Source: Leptoclinus maculatus (Eukaryota > Chordata > Actinopteri > Perciformes > Stichaeidae). From it: 64,000 nt of DNA. Positions 1-22,500 of the stretch are shown in pieces. The first letter of the stretch is position 1; the number at the start of each line of letters is the position of its first letter. Both the position numbers and the translations under genes were made by a program. The notes beneath the pieces were generated by a model. That model was given only the letters and a program-made list of their open reading frames with translations, did not search any database and was not told where the DNA came from. The DNA lies in assembly GCA_032191485.1 (NCBI GenBank), contig JAVDOI010000003.1, forward strand, positions 14,015,813 through 14,079,812, read 5' to 3'.

Positions 1-776
1 GCCAAACCGACCCTAACTTCAGATTGGACTATCAGCTGTTCGTTTGACCCATTTATAGAGAAGTAAAAGTAGAGACTGTGGCTCCAATGTGACTCCAGTT
101 ATTTATTCTCTTAGTTTTTTTGAACAGGGAGCACTCGGATGAATCTCTCTCTCTGTTCTCCACAAAGACACGATGCTCGTGTGTGTGTGTGTGTGCATGC
201 TTGTTCCCCTCCTAAGGCTTCTGTTAGCGACATTAATAGACGCCACATTGTGGTTAGCATCAATTTTTGGGATCACAACACTGAGCCTTTATCTGTTACA
301 CAATGACCCGCTGGATATTTCAGGAGTGTACAGAAACTTTATAACACAAGTCTGACAGCGGCAGCGGTGCGAGACATGGCAGCACATTCCAGTGCAGCTT
401 CATGTCCCAGTGCAACTTAGAATTCAAATGAATAAACGGTAACGTAATCTGTATTCTACCTGTTGCTGTTCAGTCTTCTGGGTGCACATCAGCTGATCTT
501 AACGGGCCTTATTTATCTGAAACGGGTGTCCACTTTGGAGACCGTAGTAGTAGTAATAATAATGATAAATGTCTTGGATGAACTTCTCTCTCTTATGTGT
601 TTTTAATCAGGCGTACTGGCAGTCGTAGTGTTGTGACAGTGACATCGCTTTTGGCCGTCAAATCTGCATGGAAATGGCCGTTAATGGCAGCTCACACTTG
701 CCCTCTCCCCTCTGGAATCCCCAACCTCTCACTGTCATCAAGATAAATTGGCCGACTTGAAACTGACACTGCAGAA

Positions 777-814
777 GTGTGTGTGTGTGTTGTGTGTGTG
801 TGTGTGTGTGTGTG
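777..814. repeat. (GT)n microsatellite, interrupted once
   Basis: A GT dinucleotide tract with one extra T in the middle, inside the first ppp2r5c intron in view. Confidence 0.9.
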
Positions 815-1519
815 AGTGAGCCAAGTCTCCATCATGTCTGAATAGGATATCTCTCTTCTTACCTAGAATCTGCCTGTTTGACAAGAATGTCAAGCACTTG
901 TGTGTGTGTGTGCGCCTTTGTCACTCTGTGTGTACATTCATAGAAATTAGGGCATGAGCGAATAGGTTATCTTTCTATTATTTACCTTTTTAAGTTTTTC
1001 CTTATTCCACACCTTATTTATGCCAGTTTGTTTATTTGCTCATTCATTTCAGTCTAATTAAAACAAGATGGATGGCAGCATCGCAACGCAAAGAGGCCAA
1101 ATTCATTTATCTCAGTGTAATTTGGATTTATATAAAGTATATACAGCGTTTGCAGTGCTCTGTTTGCCTTCAATCAATTGGTTATGTATCCTTTTTTTTG
1201 TCTTATTTGATCCCTGTGCCAATTTTCTAAATCCTAATTTGTCTCTCAACCTAATTTTCTTGTCGTTACTTGGAAGTGTTCTGCCTGCAGGTTACAGTAC
1301 AGTCATGGAAGAGCGATGGGATTCATCCATTTTGTTTCCCTTTGACCTATACAGTGCATGCCATCTACATATCTGATCTAATTCGGTTCGCTCACAGCAC
1401 CAACATCCTCATTCATGTGCAGACACGGCTTCCGAGCCTCAGTGCCAGCCTCCTGTTGACGCCACTGCCTTTACCGATCAGTAATTGCGGGTTATAGAAA
1501 AGTGCAGCTTTTGTTGCAC

Positions 1520-1672
1520 TGGTATGATTTATTTAGGTTAAACACGCTAAGCTAAGGTGTTCGGAGCTTCATATTAAATGGACCAATGAGCGAGTGGATG
1601 CCGATCTTCTCATCCAACTCTCTGCAAGAAAGAGAAAAAAAAAGCTTATTTCCCAAAATGCCCTTTTTTAAA
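1520..1672. repeat. Partial copy of a teleost foldback repeat
   Basis: The stretch contains a degraded 'ctaagctaag' motif, then 'gatcttctcatccaactct', then 'gcaagaaag', and closes with 'tatttcccaaaatg'. These follow in the same order as the right arm of the longer foldback element at 8781-9232. Only one arm is seen, so this is a truncated copy. The family match rests on my recollection of common fish repeats and on the internal similarity to 8781-9232. Confidence 0.6.
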
Positions 1673-2501
1673 CAGCGTATAACATTATATAAAGTAACTT
1701 AAATACAATCAACCATGTGTATATTAGATGTCCAGCTCCTGGGACATCGTGCTATATTGGCGATTGTTACGGTAGCTGAAGAACATGGCGTGTAGATTTT
1801 CCTCCAGTGTGACTATCAAAGATAAAAAAAAAAAACATCGTAAAAAAAGCACAAAAGAGTAACATCAAAGTTGTGCCGCATAACAACATAATTATGGTGT
1901 CGCTGTGTGTTATTACTCCGCCACATGAGCAGGTAGGAATTTCAAGCAACCGAAATGGATGTTTTCCTCTTTGTGTTGTCATGTGTGTTGTGTTGGCGCT
2001 GGCAGAGATTGTTTGTTTGTTTGTTGACAGGCCGGTGCTCTTGATTGTTCTGGTGGTAAATTAAGTGAAAAGAGGAAGTCCTCAAACCACCACGGACAAA
2101 TATAATGACTTTTATAATGACAAACGTTGTCGACTGGCTGGACTGCGACCGTTCACCTAGTTCCCAAATCCTCCGTCCTCGTCTCCATCTTCTCTCCTCC
2201 GCTCTGCTCCGACCTTATCCTCCCGCTGGGCTGTAACCATCTCAGCTTCTCTCTCAAAGCACTTTAGTCTTCATGACTCATTTGCCGGTCTCCGTCACTC
2301 TCCTGTTGCCTGATATTTCTTTAGCGGTCGTCCTTGACAGTTACACCGCCCCCTCCTTTCTCTCGTGACCCCCTCACTCTTTTGAACATGGCTCTATTTT
2401 CCTATATTCCCCACCGCCTTATTGCATCACCACTGTGTAGCCTTGTTGTGCCTTCCGACCGCTCATTCGGGACTCTTATTCTTCCCTTCACTAACCTCAC
2501 T

Positions 2502-2513
2502 CCCCCCCCCCCC
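2502..2513. repeat. C homopolymer (12) just before a splice acceptor
   Basis: Twelve consecutive C bases lie within the pyrimidine tract of the acceptor at 2531. It is one of nine long C or G runs inside ppp2r5c. Confidence 0.95.
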
Positions 2514-2531
2514 TTCTCTTTGTCTCCTCAG

Positions 2532-11053
<8,522 letters not shown>

Positions 11054-12174
11054 GTCCCGCCACCTTGTCGACTCTTTGTTCAACTGCCCCCTCTTACCCT
11101 CGACAGCCATGGACATCCTCTTCGCCCAGGCGCCAGAATTACACTGGCAATGTTGGGATACCCATGCCTCCTCCCACCTTCAGTTTACCCAGAAGTCTCA
11201 GTTGTCCTTCATTCCTGCTGCCCCAGTGCAGAAGCCCTATATCCTCTCCCCCCCCCCCCCCCCAGATTTCTGCTTTCTCAGGTTTTTTTTCTTTATTTGG
11301 AGAGGAGTGGGAGAGTGTATTGTGTCTTTTAGCCCTAGCCACATTGATTGTGTTCCCCCTATTATTATTCCCCCCCCCCCGTAGGTTCCTCTTACTTTCT
11401 CCTTCCCCCCCCCCCCCCCCATCCTGTGCATTCACTGTAAATGTGGAACCTGGGAGTACGGATGCCACAAAGCTGGTTCCTTCATTCCAAACGCAATGGA
11501 TTGGACGTGGAAACATAGGAACTGTGTGACTCACTGTCTAAGGATCGTCTCGTGGTCTCTGCTTGGTTTCCTTTTCTGTCAAACGGAAAAAAATCAGAAC
11601 CTGTTGGTCAGATGAAAAGACAAGACTTTCCTGTCATCCGTTGTATGTTTTCTTTATTTCTTTGCTCAATCTAACAGACATCTTGTCAGTGCCAAGACTG
11701 TTGTGTTCCGTATGTTTGTTTCTTTCATGTTTTTATCTGTGACTTCAACAGACACACCTGCCTTTTGTTTTTGGTCGCTGGTGTTTGAATGTTTCTTTTT
11801 TTTTTTTTTTTTTTTTTTTAGTTTAGCACACCAGACCAAACTGAGACTCGTCCTTTAGCCTTGCAATGTCCGGGGAAAGGTGGCGAGGAAAGAGGAAGCT
11901 GTCCTGTGGACATCAGACACTTTCCATTTTTATTGTTTTGTGCCATATGCAACTCTTTTATATGCTTGCTCTCCTTAAGTTCATTCGCAATATTTGAAAA
12001 CCAGACCATAATGATGACTGGACAGTTCAAACAATGGTACTTACTGTATATAATCATGAACATGAGTGAAAGCGGTTACTATTTGCTACCTAAGTTGCAT
12101 ATACTGGCTGCATGCTGAAATAAAAAGAGTGTGGCTGTGAGGTGTTCAAGGTGAGTGGTGGGATATATATAGAA

Positions 12175-12420
<246 letters not shown>

Positions 12421-13561
12421 TGTAAAATGAATAGGGATCGTTATCTTTGTAAAGAAAATATATTGAGAGATTAGTTTTTTGTTAAATGGGATTGGAGGAG
12501 CAGATCTGTACCATCTCAACACCTAAAGACTCACTGATGGTTTTTAGCAGCGCTAACTAAGTTACAACCGTCGCTCCTGTTTCTTCTTTTTAAAGAGCAG
12601 CGAGGTGTGCTGGCACTGTATGCTATAAAGATTTTAATGTTAGAAAATAGAAATTAATTTATTATCAAACTTAAGCGCTGGTAACCTCGGTAGCTATTAA
12701 CATACGGACGTTAAGTAATGAATACGCAAGTTACCAAAAAAAAGATGACTTCCTCAACATTTAAAGGCGTGGCATGTTTGTGGTGCTACCGGTCCTAAGT
12801 TCAGTCGTCTGGTTGAGCGGTTTATCTTTTCTCGGTGAGGACGTTAAACGTTTGAAAGTATCTTCCAGTCAGTACCATTGTTTAAACTAAGGAGGTCTGC
12901 TAGATTGCTTCATATTTGATGTGTTGTATTTCTTTGTCTTGTCTCTGGAGGTTGAGTAGCGTGGATGTCAGGTTCTTTTTTGTTTTTTGTTCTCGTTTGT
13001 CCTGGCCATTCAGGATGCCCAACGCTGAGACAGACTGGTATCAAATGGCCACAAAAATGCCAGATGCTGATAATAAACTGACATTGTGACTTGGCTTGTT
13101 AACTGTATTAATACTGTATTTGCTTGAATGCAAAAAGATGTAAATTAAAACTACCATGTTAAACATGTACCTTTTACCCTGGAGGAATGCCATTCACCAA
13201 ACTGATTTCTGTTGTCGAGTTCATTGCATTTATGAAACAATCCGGCTTGCCGGGAGAGACGTTTTATAGGTTTTATGAGTTTGAGTCAAGAGACGTTTGA
13301 GGTTTAATTTAGTGCTGAAAAAAACAAGTCGTCCGTGATAACACGAGATGATTTCAAAAGGATTCGGTGGCTTCTTCTCCTTCTGCAGGATCTGAGCAGA
13401 TCTTTTAATTTCACATATTTCCAAAACATGATAACTTAAAAGTGTCCTTTTGTATGTGACCTGTACTATATGATTCATTTAATATTGTATATATGATTTA
13501 CCTTGTTTCATGTAGTGTTATATATCTAGATTAATTTTGTACAAATTGTCCCTCTGTACAG

Positions 13562-13567
13562 AATAAA
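13562..13567 (+). terminator. ppp2r5c: Poly(A) signal, probable main 3' end of ppp2r5c
   Basis: An AATAAA hexamer about 2.5 kb after the stop codon, within 'tacagaataaaacatc'. Alternative hexamers at 12119, 13072 and 13780 leave the choice uncertain. Confidence 0.5.
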
Positions 13568-13599
13568 ACATCAATAGCAAGTGAAAGAAGTCAATCTGG

Positions 13600-16500
13600 C
13601 ACATACCGTCTTATTTCTCCTGTTTTGGATGTACTTTCATTGTCTCAAGGAGTTAGAAAATGTTCTTATTTTTATTATGAAAATCTGCAAAGTTTCCTCC
13701 CTCCTATATAACTGACAAATGTTCATGCCCGTTGTGTGCTCCTATCACTGTCTTTAGTGGTGTACGACTATATAGGATGAATAAAGAGATTATTTGAATA
13801 TATATTTTCAACCATGCATCCATTTTGGCTTTACTTGACATCTTTAAATTACTATTTTGAAACACAATTGTACACTACATTATGTAAACTTTAGTCCATT
13901 TGCTTTAACAGGGAGAGAATAAGGCAAGTATAGCAGTAAGTGTATTCTTAATGTGCTTTAATGCATTAAACAGCAGTAATGGCAAAGTAGCTACTTTAGC
14001 AGTGTGCTGCTTTGAACACCAGAGGGAGCCAGATACCTGAAAAGGGACATTTACTCACCGTGGTCCATAGAACAACATCTGCAACACCACTTGTAGCATT
14101 CATCCTGCAGGTTTCAAGCATTTCATCTATGGCTGAATTCAACAACACAAATATCCATATCTCAACCAAAGCTAAAATACGCACAATAACCAGTCCGTCA
14201 CATACACTGCGATGAACAGATTGTTCATAAATACAATTTTATTTTATTTTTATTTACAATTTTTAGCCATTATCATCATTACTATGGCAATATATTCTTT
14301 AAGATTTATCAGTTTTTGGTTGATACATAACAACAAAAGAACTAACATTGACGTAGAGCTGAAATTAAATGACAAAAAGATTCAGTCATTTTTCAACATT
14401 TTTGAATTTCACTTTCTTTAATATGATTTTCTTACATATATTATAGTAAATTGAATATCCTTGGGTTGTTGAATCCCTTTTTTCATTTCATGAAGTGAAC
14501 TCCTGCGTGCATACTCTAAACATTTGCTGGGAGAGAGCTCTAAATCAATTTAACGGAGTTTCAAACAACTAACATAGACACAGTCCATCTTTCTCCTGCA
14601 ATGAGCAGATTACATTTGGGAAAGTGATGTGAGGTATGTGAAGCGTCTTCATAGGTAGAAATGAAGATTTTGGATTTTCTCAGAAGTAGCAAACACAAGG
14701 ATCAACCTATTTTCCATTACAACACGTGCTTTATGGATTACTTCCTGTTTCAGCAATGAGAGTGTTTTTGTTTCGACGTCGTTGGCCTTGCATTTCTGTA
14801 ACAGTTGGCTGTAGTAGCTTATCTCCCGATGCAGCAAGAGTATTAAATCTTGATGTAACCCGAGGTGAAGGTGAAGCCGTGAGGCACAAGGGATTGGTGA
14901 GCGGGAGGCCAATTGGAAGCAAGTGAGTATGTTTTCGGAAGGAGGTGAAATTCGGGGAAACCAGAACCATTTGTTCTTTCCCAGAGACATTTACGCAAGA
15001 TCTTTAAACTTGTCCTGAATTAACTCTGCTGATGGAAATAACCCTGGAATACACAGATGGCCTGAAGTACCAATGTTATAAACTCACCTCTCCTTTGCTC
15101 CATTAAAGGAAGGGAAGTAGGGAAGAGGGATGACTATGTATGGTATTTGAACATTTATAGTCCTGTTAGATGTTCAGACGTGCAACACAACGAATGTCAG
15201 CATCAACTCTCTGCAAAACCATCAATAAATCTTTGTCTTCTGTCTTCTGTCTAATTGCAGCATATACTGTGTACATAAAGAAACTACGTCCCTCTCATTC
15301 ACAACTGTGTAAAAAATATGAATAGTCACCATCTAAGCTTACCATCTCGGTTGGATACAGGGTTTGTGACAGTTATACTGTACCTACTAAACATAACATT
15401 TTAGGTTTGTTGTATGACTCCACACTTAAATTACTACAAAGGTTACCATTGGGGCCCCCCTGAGGTCTAGTGGTTAAGACATTTACTCTTCTCTATCCAA
15501 TTAAAAGGCACACTTGCCAAACACATTGTTGTTTTAGCCATCTTCTCAGAGTTCAAAGAGTTGTAGTTACGGGAATTTCATGGTTATTTATCACATGCAA
15601 GTTGTTGACTCAACAATTGCCACATGGCTTATGCTTATTATGTTTACTATCATTCTGTCTTCTGATGTCTGATGAGTTATTACGATCTCATGTATCTCCA
15701 CACCACAAAGTTTCCTTTTTAAACTCTCCTCTTCATTTCAGCACAGCTGCAGGCCCTGAAGAGAACTCAATGTGCTCCTTCCTCAGTGAGTTTAGAGACC
15801 TTTGCTATCGGTCTGTACATACACATATACAGGACTGGTAGTCTAGCAGTGAAATCATCAGTTTAGTACATCTCATCATTTATTTACTATTGGCTGCTTA
15901 TTTGACATTACACATACCATGTACCCCATATAAATGTGTCTGATGTCGGCTCTCCTTTCACTCCTTTCTGCAGCACGCTGCCATATTGCTATCGCCTTTA
16001 CTAAAGCTGCACCCTTCTATACCCGCTACCTCATCCTCCAGATGTCCCCTGACCACGTTTACTAAGAATAAACAATAATTATAAAGACATACTATATATA
16101 TTATTATTGGGATAAATGTCAATATAATACCAAACATACAAAAGCTAACGTGGCGCCGCATGATTGTGTTTTAACAACAGTGTCTTCTGCTGCCTGGTGG
16201 GGAACCAGGCTCGATTGTGCAGCTGCCAATCTGCTCTAAGTAGAGCAGTATAACGTGCTGTGACCTCGGTGATAATGAAAGATTATCAAAGCAATTTCTG
16301 CCTCTCTATTCTTCCACATATTAACCATGACCCAAAGTGAACCTGCAGCCAGGGTGTCATTCTGTTTACTTTGTTATCTAAGTGTTTTCTGTTTTGGGAA
16401 TATTTAAGCACCATCACTAACAGGTAGAGAGAGAGAGAGTAACACATCATGACATTAAAGTGGCTGTTTGGCTCCTATAGGATCCTATGCTCTGTGGTAT

Positions 16501-19500
16501 GTAATGTTTGTTAATGACCAAAGTATTATCAGTTGCACTTGGATATCTGCCAGTGTGACTGCTGGGGTTCTGGTGTGACGGCAAAATGTTTTCCGCTTTT
16601 ACGACACATGAATCCAAGTGAAGGCAACGACATTCGAACAGTAGTATTTTGTACACATTAAAAGCTGCAAAAGAAACAATACCATGAAAAGACTAAAAAC
16701 TAAATCCTGAAAATCCTGGTGTACTACCTTATGGCTTAATTATATGACCTGATTTTGCTGTACGTGTGATGTGTTTCAGAAATACAGTATTTAAATGATT
16801 ACTTCTGATCTAGGGCAGAGCTGCTCTTTTAAATCCTCCAGCATCTCCTTGGCTTGTGTTTCGCAGTGCATTGTTGCCAAGCTGTCCTCACTTACCCTCC
16901 CTGACTCACAGGTGGCACGGAGCCAAGACTGACTGACTGCTGGAAGGGAAACTTGCCTCCATCTGGAACATCACAGGCTGCCAGTATCAGCCAGACAAAA
17001 TGTTACTTAGTCTGTCTGTCCGCCTGTCCGCCTGTCCGTCCGTCTGTCCGTCAGACAGTCTGTCTGTCTGTCTTTTTCTTCAGCAGCTTAGAAATCCAGT
17101 TTGCCTAAGCCGCCTCGTGTGACAACCGTTCGGTGCGACGTTTTCTCAATTAGTGCATACACATTTTAGAGGATCGTGGAGCTATGTATGAGGTTCATCT
17201 CTCTGCAGAACACAGGTGTGTCATGTACAAGGGAAGTTTGTGGTAGAGAAAAAAAAGGGTCCATGTGAATTCATCAAATTGCGTATTACCATTAGTATTT
17301 GAGTTAGTTACCATGGATACTTTTTTTCTGACATGTTGCCTTTCATTTTAAAGGTCTCTGCAGAAGATAAAAGACCCTGAGACAATATGACAACAGGGAA
17401 CAAATCTTTGATTGTAATCACTTAGAATCTTATTACAAATGTCAATTGAAGCAGAAGTTATATTGGTTTTGAAAGTGATTTCATAAAGACTTAATCATAA
17501 GCTACCTCTCCATGTCTTCATTGTTGAGTAAGTGTAGCGACCATCACTGGACTCTGTTTGACTGTCATAACGTAATTTATATATTTAAGTAGGACATGAG
17601 TCAGCCTGGTTGACGTTAATTGGCAGCGACTCTGATAAACCGGGCAGGTTTTTGTGCACATGAGTTTTGTGTATCCTCTGGTGTTAGGCGGCCATAACAT
17701 ATACCTATCATTGTTTAGGATAATTAAACAGTGTGGTGCAGGATACTTTCATTTTTCAAAATGTAATTGCTTTCGCAAACTGAAAAGGAGTTTACAAACC
17801 TGCCCCCAAAGGTACAAAGTTGCATCAGAGAAACTGTCAAATACAATCTAACACGGGAAATGATCGTGAAGAATTTGAGCAATGCTCTTATAGTTGTAGT
17901 ATTCTCTTAGCTGTCCAATCTAATCAGACATGGGATTTTGAAAAATAGTCTGGTACTTATTCTGTCAGTCTTGATAATCCACTCATAACATGTGCCATGA
18001 CGCTTTACTCACCTCAGAAGCCTTTATGAGAAGCAGCCAGGCCTTTGAGGTTTCTAGGTTGAAGTCCTGCCATGATCCTACAGGGGGAGGTGTTACACTG
18101 CACGGGCCGGACCACCAGCCTGGGATGGAGGGGAGAAGAGAGACGGGAGGAGAGGGCATCTGAGGTGAAAGGCAGGGTGGCAGCCGCAGCCTAAAGCCTC
18201 ACCACAGCCCATTAGATTACCCTGCTGGCGGTTTCAGCTCTGCAGCCCTCTCTCTCTCACACTTTCTGGGGATGGAGGAGAGCTGTAATGTGCCCCATCT
18301 CATTATCTTCAATCAGGTATGTTGAGGTTTGAAAATATCTAATAAACACGGCCATTTTTTCCCTGCAGGAAGACCATGGTTTAGTGTATTTTGTTTGAGG
18401 GTTCATTTTAATCTTTGCTTGTCTTGTGAGTGAAATTGCCCTTCATATGACTACGTCAGATGATGTTACACTGCTGTTTCGTAATGAAACGTGTCAGTCC
18501 AAATGCTATTAGCAAACTATATTCTATTTAAAATTCCATTTCCTTTTAGTGCAATTTATGATGGATCTCCATTCACTATTACACTCAGACCCACATCTAT
18601 GCAAAGCTTTAATCACGAGAGAGGGATGTTAAAAAGGCAAGCGCTTCCTCACGATCTTCAAGCAATATAGTTGATAACTGACAGGGTTCTCTCACGAATA
18701 CTTTGTCAATCACAACGCACGGGGGATTTAGTAAAAATGGTAGGAACAGAATGGACACGTGCTGAATTTGTCAGAACATCTGGTGAAACCCTAACAAAGA
18801 GACTTTGGACTGGGAAGGGGTCAAATGTCATCGACTGGAAGTCAGCGGATCAAGACAGAGGCAATCTTTGAACACAGACGTAGATGTTAATCAGCATTGG
18901 TCCAGATAAAGTTGACAGATTTAAATGAGACGGATCATATGGAATCTTCAACACAGACCTGGCATAGACCTCAGTTTGTACTAAAATATATTTTTCCCAT
19001 TAGACATTTTGACTCGTAGTAGGAATTGCAGCTTTCTGATTTACCGATAACTAATATCTAATACGTCAGTACAATACGTCATACATATGCAATGATGTTC
19101 CGTTTTTGTTGACAGTGTTTTAGAGAGGTTTGCAGAGGGGTGTTGATTGAGCACCTGTGATGATTTATGTTGAACAGGCTGAATAACGGAAACACCATTA
19201 ACTACATCCTCTGTCTGAGGTGTCTGTGAAAAGTTGCAGGACTGTTGTTAAAACTGTTAAGACTGGCTTAATTTGAGCTCGGTGTACCCAATAAACTGGA
19301 GTGAATATATAACGCACCCTTTTCAACATGGCAGGATATATCTACTACAACTCTTTTTGCGTTGGTAGGCTACTGCTGCACTGCTGAAGCACTGTCATAA
19401 TCAAGCGCGCCTGTCAAATGTCGGCCCGCGCCGCTTCAGGGCGGGGTTGTGGGCGAAACAATTCTCGTTGGCCTGCTGTCATTATTCTGTAACTCCTCCA

Positions 19501-22500
19501 TTCAACTTTCGACCTCAAGCGCCACTTCTAACCCTCTTCCCTTTCCAGCTGTACTGAGGGACACTTGAGACCACGAAGCGGAGACCCATGGTAACTTAAC
19601 TATTTGCTGTTCATCCTAACGTGTGCGTGCGTACGTGTCTCTATTGGTTGTGGTCAGAGTTTGTGTGCTTGACTGGCAATATGAACTAGCTGTTGTTTTT
19701 ATCTGTTTTTGTTTATTTGCTTTGGTGCTATTTGTGGTTGTGAATTCCTTGTTTTGGCTAAGCTTACTTTTCTGTTTGTTGTTATGACATTATAATGCTT
19801 TCGTGCTGTTGATTATTAGTGAGGACATTTGGATTGACTGTTGTGGTCTGAACTGGTCTTGGGCACATTTTTTCCCCAGGATTGTTCCTGTTGATTTGGG
19901 TGGTTCCTAGAAAGGGTGAGAAAACAACATTGGCTTACAAGTGTGTAAATATGATTTGTCTTTCTCATTTCCTGTAACATTGGCTGCATGGGGGGGGAAC
20001 TCAGCATGTCGTTTTTGTATAGGACAGGCAGGCACAATTTCACTTGTGGACACACTTTAAAACAAAGTGAACAACTTAGAGCAGTGGGTTTATGGTCAGC
20101 TTGCTTGAAAGTTGTTCATGTCAGAAAGTGCTTATAGCCCCTGTTCTGTGGTTTACCCTGCTGCGTCACTTCGCCACGTTTATTAAGGCAACATCGTTTA
20201 AAAAGTTTGAAGACTGTGAGATGTGTTGTTAATCAAACTAACAGTTTTGCTCAGTTTTATTAGAGTGACTTAATTAACTAATCCTTAGCAGAGCTGCACG
20301 AAATGTACTGTGGGATGAGCTCTTCAAACATGAAACAAACAACACTTAAATATGCAGTTAACTTTTGTTTTGCATTTTGCTCAGTAGGTTCACGCACTGG
20401 CAGCAATCAGGACATTGAGCCTTCAAATTAGAGCAGAACAAATTAGAACAAATTAGAAACACACTTTTGTATTTGGTTTTTGTATGGTGTACAGGCACCA
20501 ATGTCATTTTTTATTTCTGTCTCTTCTTGTGCACTGCTTAGACTGCGACAAACTAAACCTCAACAGAAATAGAAAAATAGAGTGGGTGGCTGTTTGGAGT
20601 GGTGTTGAGTCTTACTGGGAGGACATAACACAGAGCACACACAGCAATCCTGCTCATCAACTTCGGGCTAGTTCATCTGTTGTGAAAAGGAGACCACAGT
20701 ATCTACAACTTAACTTTAAACTTTGATAGTTGCAATTAAAGACAAACTCCAAATTCTCTAGATTATATATTTTTTTGCGTTGTAAACAGAAATCAGATTA
20801 TTATCCGCATACGACGCTAATGGTTTTTCCAACACCAACAAAAGACATATTGTAAAAATGTGCTTATGTGTGTCTTCTAGGGAGGACAGTCTCTACTTGA
20901 TTTAAGCTACAGATTGTGTCATCAGTCAACAGCACCAATCTTTAGTTCACCTTGCTGTTAGCGTCGCTCGTACATCACAGAATTGTAAGCTCTGCAAATA
21001 TGTATTTTTTATGTTTCTTGCCAAAATGCAGATTGGAAGTCGTGCTTAACTCCTGCCCTGAAATCTTTATGTACCCAAGCTTGAATCTTTGATTTCTTAT
21101 ATTTTCTAAAGCAGCACATTTCAAATTGTATGTATCTCCTTGAACTCTGGGACACTGTGATGGCAATCTTCAATTATTCAAATTAGGTGAAGAAGACTAT
21201 TGACAAATGCATCTTTTCACTGATAAGAACTTCTAAAAGCAACTTCAACCCACCCAACCTATGACCTGCCACACTGAATAAGACGGTTTAGATGATAGTA
21301 TGGATTGTTGTTTCAAGCATTTTAAGTGCTCTACTGACTTGAGCCAAAATCCCAGAAGGCACCAACCATCGCCATGGTTGAGGTTCATGTCTAATGTCTT
21401 GAAACAATCGTCCTTTAACATACTAAATGTAACCTATGGCTAACTAGTTTATGAGTGACCATGCTATACAGTGTGTGGTTGTAGGATGTAGTAATGGGTT
21501 TTACTTATGTTTTTAATGTCCTTGTCATAAACATGGTCTTATAAGGAACATTTTGGAAACTCAGGAACATTGCAGGATAGACTAGAATTTACTTACTTCC
21601 AGTAAAGCATCCTGTAGAGTAAAACTGGTTGCTTTTTATTGTCTTACAATATTAAACTGCTGAATATCTTTAGGTTCTGGATTGTTGGTTAGACTAAACA
21701 AGAAATTTCAAGACAACACCTTGGGTCTGAGTAATTGTGATGGACATGTTTGTCATGGTGGGCAACCAGGAATAAGAAAGCATTGGCATCGGCAGATACC
21801 CTGACTTGAAGTATTGGGTGACAAAAAGTTAAACATAACATGTAGTGCAATTTAAAAGAGACCAAATGTTACATTTTTATTCCAAGAAAAACTGTATTTG
21901 TGCTTCATTTGCTGCCGTTGATGCCAGAGGCTACAGTCTTATCCCCATACACTAATTCTGAGCTACGTCATTGGGAATAGTGTTTTATTATTATAATATA
22001 TTGCTGCTGAAGCTCTCCGCATACATGTAATTAGACATAAAGTTAAATTATTAAATAGTTGTGAACATCTTCAGACGCAGTGATGGAGAAAATGTTCAAC
22101 ATACTGACTAATGATTATCCGGCATGCTCTCCTCCCACATGCAAGCTGTTTTTCTGACATTTACTTTTATTGCATTTATGTCTCCTGCTGATCTCTCTAT
22201 ATAGTTATATGTTGGAGTTGCTGCACGTCTTCTCTAGGCGGCCCCTCATATATCTCTAAAATCACTGTCCAGTCTGATATGAAACAGAATGTGAAAGGAC
22301 AGCGTGTTTGAAAGTTACTGACGGACACTGATCAAAAATGTTGAGATCTATAATCATATGGAAGCCTTCAAATTTACAAGGCATCTGCACATCTGAATGT
22401 GTGCAATCCATAAAGCTGTTGCTTGAATGTGGGAGGATGATGGCTTTAGCTTTAATTATCCCGGTAATGAGAAGGCAAGATGTCCATACTGACACCTCAG

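Larger units (their letters stand above)
1..2531 (+). other. ppp2r5c: Intron upstream of the first visible ppp2r5c exon
   Basis: No coding exon is recognisable here. The N-terminal B56-gamma exon expected before the segment beginning D-V-x-P-A lies further left, outside the window. The stretch holds short GT tracts (about 180-196, 777-814 and 901-912) and a partial copy of a teleost foldback repeat at about 1520-1672. It ends in a pyrimidine-rich tract, a 12-base C run (2502-2513) and the acceptor CAG at 2529-2531. Confidence 0.6.

Noticed and set aside
11065..11534. Proline- and glycine-rich open frames in both directions
   Set aside because: They arise from C homopolymers in the ppp2r5c 3' UTR, after its clear stop codon.
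14649..14990. 113-residue minus-strand open frame
   Set aside because: No domain is recognised and a second frame is open on the opposite strand. It is most likely chance.
15455..15500. tRNA gene or SINE head ('gaggtctagtggttaagac')
   Set aside because: It has an A-box-like word only. No B box, cloverleaf or SINE body follows, so it is at most a remnant.
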